From the NCBI GenBank assembly GCA_050249835.1, contig JBFWPT010000023.1:1-59301 (forward strand): 59,301 nt of DNA, read 5' to 3'. The notes under the pieces were generated by a model. That model was not told the origin of the DNA, made no database searches, and saw nothing but the letters and a program-made list of their open reading frames with translations. The translations under genes were made by a program, and so were the position numbers. The DNA comes from Miltoncostaea sp050249835. Lineage in GTDB: Bacteria; Actinomycetota; Thermoleophilia; Miltoncostaeales; Miltoncostaeaceae. This document shows positions 1 through 12,725 of the stretch, one piece after another (position 1 is the stretch's first letter; each line of letters opens with the position of its first letter).

Positions 1-1334
<1,334 letters not shown>

Positions 1335-1416
1335 GATGCCGCGCCTTTCTCGTGTGCCCGGTCGCGCCTCGCGGTGCGTCGCCCGGGCGGAAGACTCCGC
1401 CGGTCGTCACGACGGG

Positions 1417-1449
1417 CCGGGGCGCGCGCCGCTCGGGCGCGCGCCCCGG
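1417..1449 (-). terminator. 14-bp perfect GC hairpin between rpoB and rpoC
   Basis: CCGGGGCGCGCGCC (1417-1430) and its exact complement (1436-1449) flank a 5-nt loop. It begins about 14 nt after the rpoB stop codon in the transcription direction. No U-tract follows, so it may be an attenuator, a processing site or an mRNA stabiliser and not a full terminator. Confidence 0.5.
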
Positions 1450-1463
1450 ACCCGCCGGGCCCC

Positions 1464-5228
<3,765 letters not shown>

Positions 5229-5301
5229 GTCGCGAGGCCTCCTGACGAGAGCGGGCGAGGGACGGCGGGAAGCCGGAAGACCGGCTCGGGCGCAACGGCG
5301 G

Positions 5302-5331
5302 ACGATATCAGCGGGCAGGCTCCGACCGCAA
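5302..5331 (-). promoter_or_regulatory. candidate rpoBC promoter
   Basis: On the minus strand TTGCGG (complement of 5326-5331), an 18-bp spacer and TATCGT (complement of 5302-5307) resemble -35 and -10 boxes. They lie about 75 nt upstream of the rpoB TTG start. A separate promoter is expected because rpoBC is detached from rplJL here. A hairpin CGCTCGCA-TCGG-TGCGAGCG lies upstream at 5338-5357. The rest of the 5229-5484 interval shows nothing else I recognise. Confidence 0.4.
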
Positions 5332-5484
5332 CGGCAACGCTCGCATCGGTGCGAGCGGCCGTGAGGGGCTGCGGTGCGCGGGGCAGCCACCCTCGAAGGA
5401 ACCCGTCGGCCAAGGCCGGTGATCGTACCACCGCATGCGGATGCGACGCCCCGGTCGTCCGCCCCCGTGATGCATACTGCCCCG

Positions 5485-5979
5485 ATGGGGTCCCTGCCCT
5501 CATACGCGGACGGCCCGGGCGGGGACGGGATGCACGATCGCCTCCGCACGCTGCTGGAGGCCACGCACCGCCAGTGGACCTCACCGGACGAGCGCCGGCG
5601 CATGCGGGCCTTCGGCTTCCGCCCGGCCGTGGAGCCGGGGGTCCTGAAGCGCGAGTGGCACGGCCTCGCCGTGCGCGTCTCGCTCTCCGGGGTGCGCGCC
5701 GCGCGGCCGGGCGAGGGCGAGCTGGCGTGGCTCGCCGACGGCCGCACGCTCCTTCTGGACGGGCAGCCCTACTCGGGCGAGCCCCAGGGCATCGGGCTCG
5801 TGGAGAGCCTGCTGGAGCTGATCGCCTCCTACGAGCGCTGGGTCGAGGCGCGCGAGGGCCGCGAGGGGCGCATCCAGCGCGGCCGCGACGTGCCCTCCGA
5901 CCGCCGGCCGGTCAACGCGCTCGCCGAGACCCGGCGCCTGCAGCGGCTGCTGCAGACCCCCCGCCCCCGGGGGCGCTGA
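5485..5979 (+). CDS. hypothetical protein, 164 aa
   Basis: Not recognised. The chosen start ATG 5485 (MGSLPSYADG) has CATACT at 5473-5478, six bases upstream, and no Shine-Dalgarno sequence, consistent with leaderless transcription. ATG 5470 (MHTAPMGSL) and a downstream MHDRL are alternatives. The protein is soluble, charged and Arg-rich. It has an amphipathic middle (LVESLLELIASYERWVEA) and a basic tail (LQRLLQTPRPRGR); there is no signal peptide or membrane segment. It is divergent from rpoB. Its last 127 bp appear again after the N run; this is an assembly duplicate, not a second gene. Confidence 0.6.
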   Translation: MGSLPSYADGPGGDGMHDRLRTLLEATHRQWTSPDERRRMRAFGFRPAVEPGVLKREWHGLAVRVSLSGVRAARPGEGELAWLADGRTLLLDGQPYSGEPQGIGLVESLLELIASYERWVEAREGREGRIQRGRDVPSDRRPVNALAETRRLQRLLQTPRPRGR

Positions 5980-6206
5980 NNNNNNNNNNNNNNNNNNNNN
6001 NNNNNNNNNNNNNNNNNNNNNNNNNNNNNNNNNNNNNNNNNNNNNNNNNNNNNNNNNNNNNNNNNNNNNNNNNNNNNNNCGAGGGCCGCGAGGGGCGCAT
6101 CCAGCGCGGCCGCGACGTGCCCTCCGACCGCCGGCCGGTCAACGCGCTCGCCGAGACCCGGCGCCTGCAGCGGCTGCTGCAGACCCCCCGCCCCCGGGGG
6201 CGCTGA
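5853..6206. repeat. 127-bp exact duplicate flanking the N run (assembly overlap)
   Basis: Bases 5853-5979 and 6080-6206 are identical over all 127 bp and directly abut the N run on both sides. Two contigs that end and begin with the same 127-mer are what a de Bruijn assembler with k=127 leaves at adjacent graph nodes. The biological sequence is most likely ...5979 joined directly to 6207. Confidence 0.9.
5980..6079. other. 100-N scaffold gap
   Basis: Exactly 100 N, the conventional placeholder for a gap of unknown size between joined contigs. Given the identical flanks, no sequence is likely to be missing here. Confidence 0.98.
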
Positions 6207-6222
6207 GCAGGGCACCCCGCGC

Positions 6223-6250
6223 CGCCGTCCGCCCGGCGGGGCGGACGGCG
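6223..6250. terminator. bidirectional hairpin between convergent genes
   Basis: CGCCGTCCGCC (6223-6233) pairs perfectly with GGCGGACGGCG (6240-6250) around a 6-nt loop. It lies between the ends of the plus-strand hypothetical gene and the minus-strand 67-aa gene. A terminator role is inferred from the convergent arrangement; there is no U-tract. Confidence 0.5.
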
Positions 6251-6266
6251 CGGCGCGGCGCGCGTC

Positions 6267-6470
6267 TCAGGAGAACTTGCCGGGGACGCCGCCGCCCTTG
6301 ACGGTGGAGAGGTCCTCGAGCCAGCCGGTGAGGCGGGCGTGGTCCTTGTCGTCGGCGTCGAGGGTCGCGAGGGCCGCGTTGACCTCGTCGGCGACCGCGT
6401 CGACGTTGCTCTTGTTCGCCGTCGACACCTTGTCGCGCAGCGCGCTCTTGAGCTCCCTGTCCAGCGGCAT
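6267..6470 (-). CDS. hypothetical protein, 67 aa
   Basis: Short soluble protein starting MPLDRELKSALRDKV at ATG 6470, with GGGAGG about 7 nt upstream supporting this start over upstream in-frame codons. It is helical and charged (AVADEVNAALATLDADDKDH) and ends GGGVPGKFS. I recognise no family. It is the last gene of the block inserted between rplL and rpoB and lies 114 bp downstream of the first S8 peptidase. It may be co-transcribed with the peptidases, but its own ribosome-binding site means this cannot be settled from sequence. Confidence 0.65.
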   Translation of the reverse strand: MPLDRELKSALRDKVSTANKSNVDAVADEVNAALATLDADDKDHARLTGWLEDLSTVKGGGVPGKFS

Positions 6471-6584
6471 CGGGTGATCCTCCCGGGTCGAGGTGTGCCA
6501 CCGCCCCCTGAGGCGGCGGTTGCGCCGTGCGGCATTGTGCGCGACGGCACGAGGTGACCGCAAGGGCGCCGCGCCGATTCCGCG

Positions 6585-8699
6585 TCAGCGGACGATGAAC
6601 GAGCGGGTCGCCCGGGCCGCGTTGCCCGCCCGGTCGCGCAGGTCGACCGTCACCCGCCACCGGCCGGCGGGGAGCGCGCCGACGCGGATCGGCACGAGCT
6701 GGCCCTGCTTCACCTTGACGGTCCTCGGCGGCAGCGCGCGCCCGCGCCGGGGCCGGGCGGTGACCGTCGCCGTCATCCGCCCGGTCGTGCCGGGGTCCGC
6801 GATGGCCGCGATGAACCGGACGTCCCGGCGGCGCACGGGCCGGGAGCCGCGGCCCGGGACGCGGGCCGGGCGCAGGCGCTTGGTGGCGACGCGCCGCACG
6901 ATCAGCGTCGGCCGGGTGTTGTCGACCCGGATCGACCACACCGACGTCCCGACGTTGCCCGGGAAGTCCTTCGCCTCGACGGCGAGCTGGTGCCAGCCGT
7001 CGGGCAGGCGGCGCGTGTCCACGGTGATGCCGCGCGGGTAGGTCTGGGCGTTGCGGACCGCCGGCTGGCCGTCCACCGCGAGCCGCCAGGTGGACACGCG
7101 CGAGCGCGACAGCGCGGTGAACTTCACCGCGACCCGCCCGCGCACGGCCGCCAGGGGCGCGGGCGTGGGCCGCGCGATTCGCGGCGGGGTGAGGCTCACG
7201 CGCACGCGGCCGAAGCCGAAGACGCCGTCGGGGCCGGGCTCGCCCAGGTCGAGGGCGCCCTGGACCAGGGCGCCGCGGATCGTGGCGGCCGACGGCGCCC
7301 GGCCCGCGCGGCGCTCGGCGGCCAGCAGCACGGCGGCCGCGCCCGCGGCGTTGGGGGCGGCGTTCGAGGTGCCGCCCACCGCCCGGAAGCCCTCGGGGCC
7401 CATGATGCGGGTGTCGGTGGGGGCCACGAGGTCCGGCTTGATGCGGCCGTCGTCGCTCGGCCCCTGCGACGAGTACGACTTGTAGGAGTTGCCGCGCCAG
7501 TCGACCGCGCCGACCGCGATGGCGCCGGCGGCGTCCCCGGGCGTCGGGATGGAGCTGGTGACGGTGCCGCCGATGTCGGCGAGCGGGATCTCGCGGGAGA
7601 AGAGCGTCAGGTCGCCGGCCGGCTCCGGCCCGGCGACGCGCAGGACGCGCAGGCGGAAGGTGGCGTCGGCCGGCGGCGAGTAGCCGACGATGCGCTCGGC
7701 GGTGGGGCTGCCCTGCGCCTGGCGGTCGGCCGAGGCGGCCACGGGGATCCAGGTGCCGGTCGGCTCCAGGCGCTCCAGCACCAGGTCGAGGTCCGTCACC
7801 GGCCCGCCCGGCGGCGAGGTCCAGGACAGCGCGAAGGTGATCGGGTTGCCGGCCCCGCGGCCGAAGCTCCAGTTGTCGCCGTTCGGCCAGTCGAGGTCGG
7901 TGTCGGCGTCCGCGTCGGCCCACGGCCCGGACCAGTGCAGGCGCGCGTAGTTGCCCGCCGAGTTGAACCAGAGGATCCCGGCCGTCGCGGCGCGGTCGAC
8001 CGCGCGCGCCGACGCGGAGGTGCCGTCGAAGGGGCCCTCGATGAACGAGTTGGAGTGGACGACGATGTCCGGGCGGCGGGCGATGAGCGCCTCGGCCGCC
8101 ACCAGGAAGTCGGCCTCGGTGTGGTAGTTGGCGAGGATGTACCGGGCGTTCGGCGCGTAGTCGTAGACCGTCTGGGCCACGATCTCGCCGTGGTTGGTGC
8201 GGTTGCCGTAGGCGTTGCGGCCCGCGAGGCCGCTGGCGGCGTCGAACGACAACGTCTCCAGGCGCGCCGCGGGCGGGAGCTCGCCGAGCCCCTGGAGCCT
8301 CGCGAGGCCCTGGCCGAAGCCCATGTCGAGGATCGCGATGGTGAGGCCCTCGCCCCCGCCGCCCACCCGGCCGAGGACGTCGGCGCCGGAGCGCTCCAGG
8401 CCCTGGCTCACGGCGACGTCGTCGCCGAAGGCGCCGCTGGCCACGCGCGCGCCGGCGACGCCCGGCAGGTCGCCGAGCGCCCGCGCGCGGACCGGGTCGG
8501 CCACCACCTGGAGCGCGCGGCCGTGGCGGCGCTGGATCCGCAGGCCCGCCCGCTGGAGCCCGGCGGCGGCGCGGGCCACCTGGCCCGGCTTCGCGTCCAC
8601 GGTCAGCGAGGCCGGAGGGGCGGCCGCGCCCGCGCCGGCGTGCGCCGCGCCGGCGGCGAGGGCCACCGCGGCGGCGGCGAGCCATCCCGCCCGCCTCAC
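6585..8699 (-). CDS. secreted S8 (subtilisin-like) serine peptidase, 704 aa
   Basis: Secreted subtilase. The GTG start at 8699 overlaps the TGA of the upstream peptidase (GTGA). Residues 1-25 are a signal peptide (VRRAGWLAAAAVALAAG). About 30-90 resembles a short prodomain. The catalytic residues are Asp125 (AILDMGFG), His170 (TNHGEIV), oxyanion Asn250 (NSAGN) and Ser445 (GGTSNAAPN). A beta-rich insertion of about 130 residues lies between Asn and Ser. The C-terminal 200 residues contain two Ig-like segments (VDGQPAV..., VKQGQLVPIRVGA). His is followed by GE, not the usual GTHVAG. It is a tandem paralogue of the next gene, and substrates are unknown. It lies between rplL and rpoB, an unusual place for an exported protease. 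Confidence 0.92.
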   Translation of the reverse strand: MRRAGWLAAAAVALAAGAAHAGAGAAAPPASLTVDAKPGQVARAAAGLQRAGLRIQRRHGRALQVVADPVRARALGDLPGVAGARVASGAFGDDVAVSQGLERSGADVLGRVGGGGEGLTIAILDMGFGQGLARLQGLGELPPAARLETLSFDAASGLAGRNAYGNRTNHGEIVAQTVYDYAPNARYILANYHTEADFLVAAEALIARRPDIVVHSNSFIEGPFDGTSASARAVDRAATAGILWFNSAGNYARLHWSGPWADADADTDLDWPNGDNWSFGRGAGNPITFALSWTSPPGGPVTDLDLVLERLEPTGTWIPVAASADRQAQGSPTAERIVGYSPPADATFRLRVLRVAGPEPAGDLTLFSREIPLADIGGTVTSSIPTPGDAAGAIAVGAVDWRGNSYKSYSSQGPSDDGRIKPDLVAPTDTRIMGPEGFRAVGGTSNAAPNAAGAAAVLLAAERRAGRAPSAATIRGALVQGALDLGEPGPDGVFGFGRVRVSLTPPRIARPTPAPLAAVRGRVAVKFTALSRSRVSTWRLAVDGQPAVRNAQTYPRGITVDTRRLPDGWHQLAVEAKDFPGNVGTSVWSIRVDNTRPTLIVRRVATKRLRPARVPGRGSRPVRRRDVRFIAAIADPGTTGRMTATVTARPRRGRALPPRTVKVKQGQLVPIRVGALPAGRWRVTVDLRDRAGNAARATRSFIVR

Positions 8700-10234
8700 C
8701 GGGGAGCGCCCCGCAGGGTCCGCACCCGCCGGGTGATGTTCCCGGCCATGTCCTCGGCGACGACCTCGAGCCGGTGGGTCCCCGGGGACAGCGCCCGCAG
8801 GCGCACGCCCGTCCGCGGGCGTCCCACGCTCCTCACGCCGCGCCCGTCGATCGCGATCCGCACCCGGCGGATCGTACCGGCGTCGGCGGACCTGACCCGC
8901 ACGACGCGTCGTGCTCCACCCGAGACGCGGACGAGCAGCGCGGGGGGATCGGCGTCGACGCGCGCCATGCCCGCGCCGTAGGACGTGTCGGGGCCGGGCG
9001 CCCCCAGGTCGAGCGCCGTCGCCGCGAGCGCCTGACGGATGTCGGCCGGGGCGACGGGCAGACCCGCGGCCCGGCGCGCCTGGCGCAGCAGCACCGCGGC
9101 CGCGGCGACGTGGGCGGTGGCCGCCGACGTGCCCGCGGTGCCGGGCCACTCGGGGTTCGAGGTCACGTAGGTCGGCCCGACGAGGTCCGGCTTCATGCGC
9201 CCGTCGGCGGTCGGGCCGGCCGAGGAGTAGGGCTCCCGGGCGGTGCCGGTCCACTTGACCGCGCCCACCGTGAGCGATCCGGCGGCGTCGCCGGGCGTGG
9301 GGATGCTGCCGTCGGCGACCGCGAGCGGCCCGAAGCCGACCGTCTGCGACCACAGGTCGAGCGGCGCGGTGCCGCCCGCCGTCACGCGGGCGACGAGACG
9401 GTAGGCGCCCCCGTCGGCCACGACCGGCGTGGTCTGGGCGTTGACCGGGCTCACGGCCGCCGCCCGCTGGACCTCCACCCACGCGCCGGTCGCGTCCTGC
9501 CGTTCCAGGGCGAGGGTCGCCGTGACCCCCGGCGCCGTCCAGGTGAGGCTGAAGAGCATCGGGGTGCCCGCCGCGGGGGCGACCGGGATGACGGTGCCCT
9601 CCGGCCCGGTCGTGCCGCGCCAATGGCGCTGGGCGTAGTTGCCGGCCGAGTTCACCCAGAGCACGCCCGCGGCGGCCGCCGCGTCCACGGCCCGCGCCGC
9701 GGGGCCGGTGCCGTCGAACGGCGGCGTGAGGAACGAGTTGGAGTGGGACACGACCGGGATGCCCTCGGCGGCGATCCAGGCGGCCGCCTGCGCGAACTGG
9801 TCCTGGGTGCGGTAGCCCACCAGCACGAGGCGCGCCTGGGGCGCCAGGTCGTGCACCAGCTCGGCCATGCGGACGCCGTGCTGGGTCGGCACCCCGAACT
9901 CGGTCTGGCCCCCCTCGCCGGAGGCCGGGTCGAACAGCCGGATCGTCAGCCGGTCGCGCGACGGCAGCTCGCCGAGCGCGATGGAGCGGTCGAGCCCGGC
10001 GAAGCCCTCGTCGAGGATCGCCACCGTCTCCTGCTGGCCCAGGGCCCCGCGGCTCCAGAGGGCGTCGGTGCCCATCCGGACGCCCCCCTGCGAGACCAGC
10101 GCGCCGTGCGCGGCGGGGGCGAGCGCCGCGGCCGCCAGGGCGGCGGAGGCGGCGGTGAGGACGGCACGGCGCACGGCGGCGGAGGCAATCAGAGACGACA
10201 ACGGCCGTCCACCGGAACTGGTGAACGGCCGCAT
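8696..10234 (-). CDS. secreted S8 (subtilisin-like) serine peptidase, 512 aa
   Basis: Second, upstream member of a tandem peptidase pair. The signal sequence lies within residues 20-44 (VRRAVLTAASAALAAAALAP). If GTG at residue 21 is the true start, the n-region would be of normal length, so the start is uncertain. The triad is Asp75 (AILDEGFAG), His119 (TQHGVRM), Asn199 (NSAGNYA) and Ser370 (GTSAATAH). It shares the beta-sandwich insertion between Asn and Ser with its neighbour. It lacks that neighbour's prodomain and has one Ig-like C-terminal segment instead of two. It overlaps the next gene by 4 bp, so the two are translationally coupled and presumably act together outside the cell. Confidence 0.9.
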   Translation of the reverse strand: MRPFTSSGGRPLSSLIASAAVRRAVLTAASAALAAAALAPAAHGALVSQGGVRMGTDALWSRGALGQQETVAILDEGFAGLDRSIALGELPSRDRLTIRLFDPASGEGGQTEFGVPTQHGVRMAELVHDLAPQARLVLVGYRTQDQFAQAAAWIAAEGIPVVSHSNSFLTPPFDGTGPAARAVDAAAAAGVLWVNSAGNYAQRHWRGTTGPEGTVIPVAPAAGTPMLFSLTWTAPGVTATLALERQDATGAWVEVQRAAAVSPVNAQTTPVVADGGAYRLVARVTAGGTAPLDLWSQTVGFGPLAVADGSIPTPGDAAGSLTVGAVKWTGTAREPYSSAGPTADGRMKPDLVGPTYVTSNPEWPGTAGTSAATAHVAAAAVLLRQARRAAGLPVAPADIRQALAATALDLGAPGPDTSYGAGMARVDADPPALLVRVSGGARRVVRVRSADAGTIRRVRIAIDGRGVRSVGRPRTGVRLRALSPGTHRLEVVAEDMAGNITRRVRTLRGAPR

Positions 10235-10287
10235 GGTCGCACTGCTTGTCCGACCGCCATCCCCGGCGGGAGCCGGTGCGGTCGTCC

Positions 10288-10339
10288 GCCGGGCCCGGCG
10301 CAGTCGGCGACGCCGAAGGCGGCGACGGCCGGGCCCGGC
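10288..10339 (-). terminator. compound GC hairpin after rplL
   Basis: Two copies of the palindrome GCCGGGCCCGGC (10288-10299 and 10328-10339) can pair with each other and enclose smaller stems. They sit in the 111-bp interval between the rplL stop and the first peptidase start. The element probably ends or weakens the ribosomal-protein transcript. No U-tract was seen, so this is tentative. Confidence 0.45.
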
Positions 10340-10345
10340 TTGTCG

Positions 10346-10732
10346 CTACTTCAGGGTGACGATGCCTCCGGCCTCCTCGAGCTGGCCCTTGATGGAGTCG
10401 GCCTCCTCCTTGGTCACGCCCTCCTTGACGGCGCTCGGGGCGTTGTCGACCAGCTCCTTGGCCTCCTTCAGGCCCAGGCCGGTGACCGCGCGGACCACCT
10501 TGATGACCTGGATCTTCTTGTCGCCCGCGGCGTCGAGGCTCACGGTGAAGGCGGTCTGCTCCTCCGCCGCGGCGGCACCGCCGCCGTCACCGCCGCCCGC
10601 CGGCGCGGCCGCCACGGCCACGGGGGCCGCCGCCGAGACGCCGAAGGTCTCCTCGATGGCCTTGATGCGCTCCGAGAGCTCGAGCACGGAGATGCTCTTG
10701 AGCTCCTCGATCCACTCCTCGGTCGTCGCCAT
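10346..10732 (-). CDS. rplL: 50S ribosomal protein L7/L12
   Basis: Stalk protein of the large ribosomal subunit, 128 residues, the normal length. The N-terminal dimerisation helix pair (ELKSISVLELSERIKAIEETFGV) is followed by an Ala/Gly-rich flexible hinge (about 48-64). The conserved factor-binding domain comes next (FTVSLDAAGDKKIQVIKVVR, GLKEAKELVDNAP, KEEADSIKGQLEEAGG). It lies 46 bp downstream of rplJ, as usual. The next gene downstream is not rpoB but an S8 peptidase. Confidence 0.98.
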   Translation of the reverse strand: MATTEEWIEELKSISVLELSERIKAIEETFGVSAAAPVAVAAAPAGGGDGGGAAAAEEQTAFTVSLDAAGDKKIQVIKVVRAVTGLGLKEAKELVDNAPSAVKEGVTKEEADSIKGQLEEAGGIVTLK

Positions 10733-10778
10733 TCTGTGTGTCTCCTCGTGTGTCGCTGTGAAGGGTGGTGTGACGGCG

Positions 10779-11318
10779 TCAGGCCGCCGCGGACTCCTCG
10801 GACTCCTTCTGCGCCTGCAGGGCGCCGAGGGAGCGGGCGAGACCGCCGATCAGGTTGTTGAGGCCGCCGGCCAGGCCGGTGAGCGGGGAGGCGATGCCGC
10901 CGGCGAGCTGCGCCAGGAGCACCTCGCGGGACGGCAGCTTCGCGAGCCGCGTGACGTCGGCCGCCGCGAGGTCGGCCCCGTCCAGCAGGCCGCCCTTCAC
11001 GGTCATGGCCTCGGAGTGCTCCGAGGCGAAGCCGTCGAGCGCCTTCGCGGCCACGGCCGGGTCGCCGTTGACCCAGAGCAGGCCGGTGGGGCCGTCCAGG
11101 TATGGCAGCAGGCCCTCGCGGCCGGTGTCGTTCGCGGCGCGCCGGGCGAGCGTGTTCTTGACCACCGTGTACTCGGTGTCCGCCTCGCGGAGCTTGTCGC
11201 GCAGCTCGCCGAGCTGCTTGACCGTGAGCCCGCGGAAGTCGGTCGCGATGACGGTGGTCGACGCCGCCATGCGCTCGGTGAGCGCGGCGATCGCTGCGGC
11301 CTTCTCTTCTCGGTTCAG
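10779..11318 (-). CDS. rplJ: 50S ribosomal protein L10, CTG start
   Basis: Stalk-base protein that carries L7/L12 dimers. The first ATG in frame (11270) would give 163 residues without the conserved N-terminus. In-frame upstream sequence encodes LNREEKAAAIAALTER, typical of L10 N-termini. It begins at CTG 11318-11316 with GGAGG seven bases upstream, so I take CTG as the start (179 residues). The body contains TVIATDFRGLTVKQLGELR and the rest of the L10 fold; the C-terminal helix (GLARSLGALQAQKESEE) should bind L12. A 5-codon ATG frame (11332-11315) overlaps the CTG by CTGA and may couple translation. Confidence 0.93.
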   Translation of the reverse strand: MNREEKAAAIAALTERMAASTTVIATDFRGLTVKQLGELRDKLREADTEYTVVKNTLARRAANDTGREGLLPYLDGPTGLLWVNGDPAVAAKALDGFASEHSEAMTVKGGLLDGADLAAADVTRLAKLPSREVLLAQLAGGIASPLTGLAGGLNNLIGGLARSLGALQAQKESEESAAA

Positions 11319-11488
11319 GGTGTCACCTCCATCTGTCTCTCCCGCCCCTGCGGGCGGGCGACAGCGGAGGCGACCCGTGAACGGGTCCCCGTCGGTGCTG
11401 GTCGCCGGCCTCGCACGGGCGCCCTCGCGGGCGTTTGAGGCGGCTGAGCCGCCCCCGTGGGTCTACGGTCGGTCCGTGTGCTGCGGGG
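11319..11488 (-). promoter_or_regulatory. probable L10-type leader between rplA and rplJ
   Basis: A 170-nt untranslated stretch holds at least three perfect stems: GGCGGC-tga-GCCGCC (11439-11453), GACCCGT-ga-ACGGGTC (11372-11387) and CCCGCCC-ctgc-GGGCGGG (11341-11358). The last sits just before the rplJ ribosome-binding site. In many bacteria this interval carries the autoregulatory L10(L12)4 binding leader, so that role is inferred from position and structure. I did not match the full consensus. Confidence 0.45.
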
Positions 11489-12211
11489 CTAGGCCGCCGG
11501 CTCCTCCAGGACCTCGGCGGCCGCGGTGCGGGTGGTGTCGACCGGGATGCCCGGGCCCATGGTCTGGGCCATCGTGATCGACTTCAGGTACTTGCCCTTG
11601 GCGGCCGCCGGCTTGACCCGGACGATCTCCTCCAGCACGGCCTGGTAGTTCTCGATGAGCTGGCGCTCCTCGAAGGACCGCTTGCCGATGCCGATGTGGA
11701 TGATCCCGGCGCGGTCGGTGCGGTACTCCACCTTGCCGGCCTTGACGTCCTGCACGGCCTTGCCGACGTCGAAGGTCACGGTGCCGCTCTTGGGGTTCGG
11801 CATCTTGCCGGAGGGGCCGAGGATGCGGCCGAGCTTGCCGACCGTGCCCATCATGTCCGGCGTCGCGATCACGACGTCGAACTCGTCGAAGCCCTCCTGG
11901 ATGCGCTTGGCGAGGTCGTCGCCGCCCACCACGTCCGCGCCGGCCGTCTCGGCCTCGCGGGCCTTGTCGCCCTCGGCGAACACCGCGACGGTCACGTCCT
12001 TGCCCGTCCCGTGCGGGAGGGAGATCGTGCCGCGCAGCTGCTGGTCCGCGTGCCGCACGTTGACGCCGAGCCGCATGTGCACCTCGACCGTCGGGTCGAA
12101 GCGCGTCAGCTCCTGCGACTTGATCATCTTCACCGCGTGCAGGGGGTGGTAGACGCGCTCCGCGTCGATCTCCGACTTCGCCTGCTGGTAGCGCTTGCCG
12201 CGCTTCGCCAT
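11489..12211 (-). CDS. rplA: 50S ribosomal protein L1
   Basis: Large-subunit protein of the L1 stalk and known translational repressor of its own operon in other bacteria. It is 240 residues, the normal length, starting MAKRGKRYQQAKSEID. The family signature region appears as GTVGKLGRILGPSGKMPNPK, followed by VKAGKVEYRTDRAGI. It follows rplK by 16 bp, forming the rplK-rplA transcription unit. Confidence 0.98.
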   Translation of the reverse strand: MAKRGKRYQQAKSEIDAERVYHPLHAVKMIKSQELTRFDPTVEVHMRLGVNVRHADQQLRGTISLPHGTGKDVTVAVFAEGDKAREAETAGADVVGGDDLAKRIQEGFDEFDVVIATPDMMGTVGKLGRILGPSGKMPNPKSGTVTFDVGKAVQDVKAGKVEYRTDRAGIIHIGIGKRSFEERQLIENYQAVLEEIVRVKPAAAKGKYLKSITMAQTMGPGIPVDTTRTAAAEVLEEPAA

Positions 12212-12227
12212 CTCTCGTGCTCCCCTG

Positions 12228-12656
12228 CTACGCCGCGTCGACGGTCACGCCCATACTACGCGCCGTCCCCGCGATGATCTCCATGGCCGACTCGACGCTG
12301 TTCGCGTTGAGGTCGGGCATCTTCGTCTCGGCGATCTGGCGCAGCTGGTCGCGCGTCAGGTTCGCCACCTTCTCCTTGTGCGGCTCCGGGCTGCCCTTCG
12401 GGATGCCCAGCGCCTGGCGGATGAGCACCGCCGCCGGCGGCACCTTCGTGATGAAGGTGAACGAGCGGTCCTCGTAGACCGTCACCTCGACCGGGGTGAT
12501 GGTGCCGTTCCCCGACTGGGTCTGCGCGTTGAACGCCTTGCAGAACTCCATGATGTTGATGCTGGCGCCACCGAGCGCCGGACCCACGGGCGGGGCGGGG
12601 GACGCCTGCCCGGCGGGGATCTGGAGCTTGATGACCTGCAGGACCTTCTTCGCCAT
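12228..12656 (-). CDS. rplK: 50S ribosomal protein L11
   Basis: Protein of the GTPase-associated centre, 142 residues, starting MAKKVLQVIKLQIPAGQA. The N-terminal domain has the conserved PAPPVGPALG segment (thiostrepton-site face). The C-terminal 23S-binding domain ends KMPDLNANSVESAMEIIAGT. It lies 69 bp downstream of nusG, separated by a GC hairpin, and directly precedes rplA. Confidence 0.98.
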   Translation of the reverse strand: MAKKVLQVIKLQIPAGQASPAPPVGPALGGASINIMEFCKAFNAQTQSGNGTITPVEVTVYEDRSFTFITKVPPAAVLIRQALGIPKGSPEPHKEKVANLTRDQLRQIAETKMPDLNANSVESAMEIIAGTARSMGVTVDAA

Positions 12657-12698
12657 GACGTCCTCGATCGCGGGGCGGCCGCCCCGGGTTTGCGGTGT

Positions 12699-12719
12699 GC
12701 CGGGGCCGCGGGCCCCGGC
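12699..12719 (-). terminator. 9-bp GC hairpin between nusG and rplK
   Basis: GCCGGGGCC (12699-12707), loop GCG, GGCCCCGGC (12711-12719), starting 6 nt after the nusG stop codon. It may partly separate the secE-nusG and rplKA units; no U-tract follows. Confidence 0.4.
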
Positions 12720-12725
12720 GTGGGA

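Noticed and set aside
5229..5747. N-terminal extension of RpoB to an upstream start
   Set aside because: The extra 173 residues are low-complexity and unlike RpoB; TTG 5228 has AGGAGG at ideal spacing.
6080..6206. second, truncated copy of the 5485-5979 gene
   Set aside because: Exact 127-bp identity abutting the N run is better explained as contig overlap.
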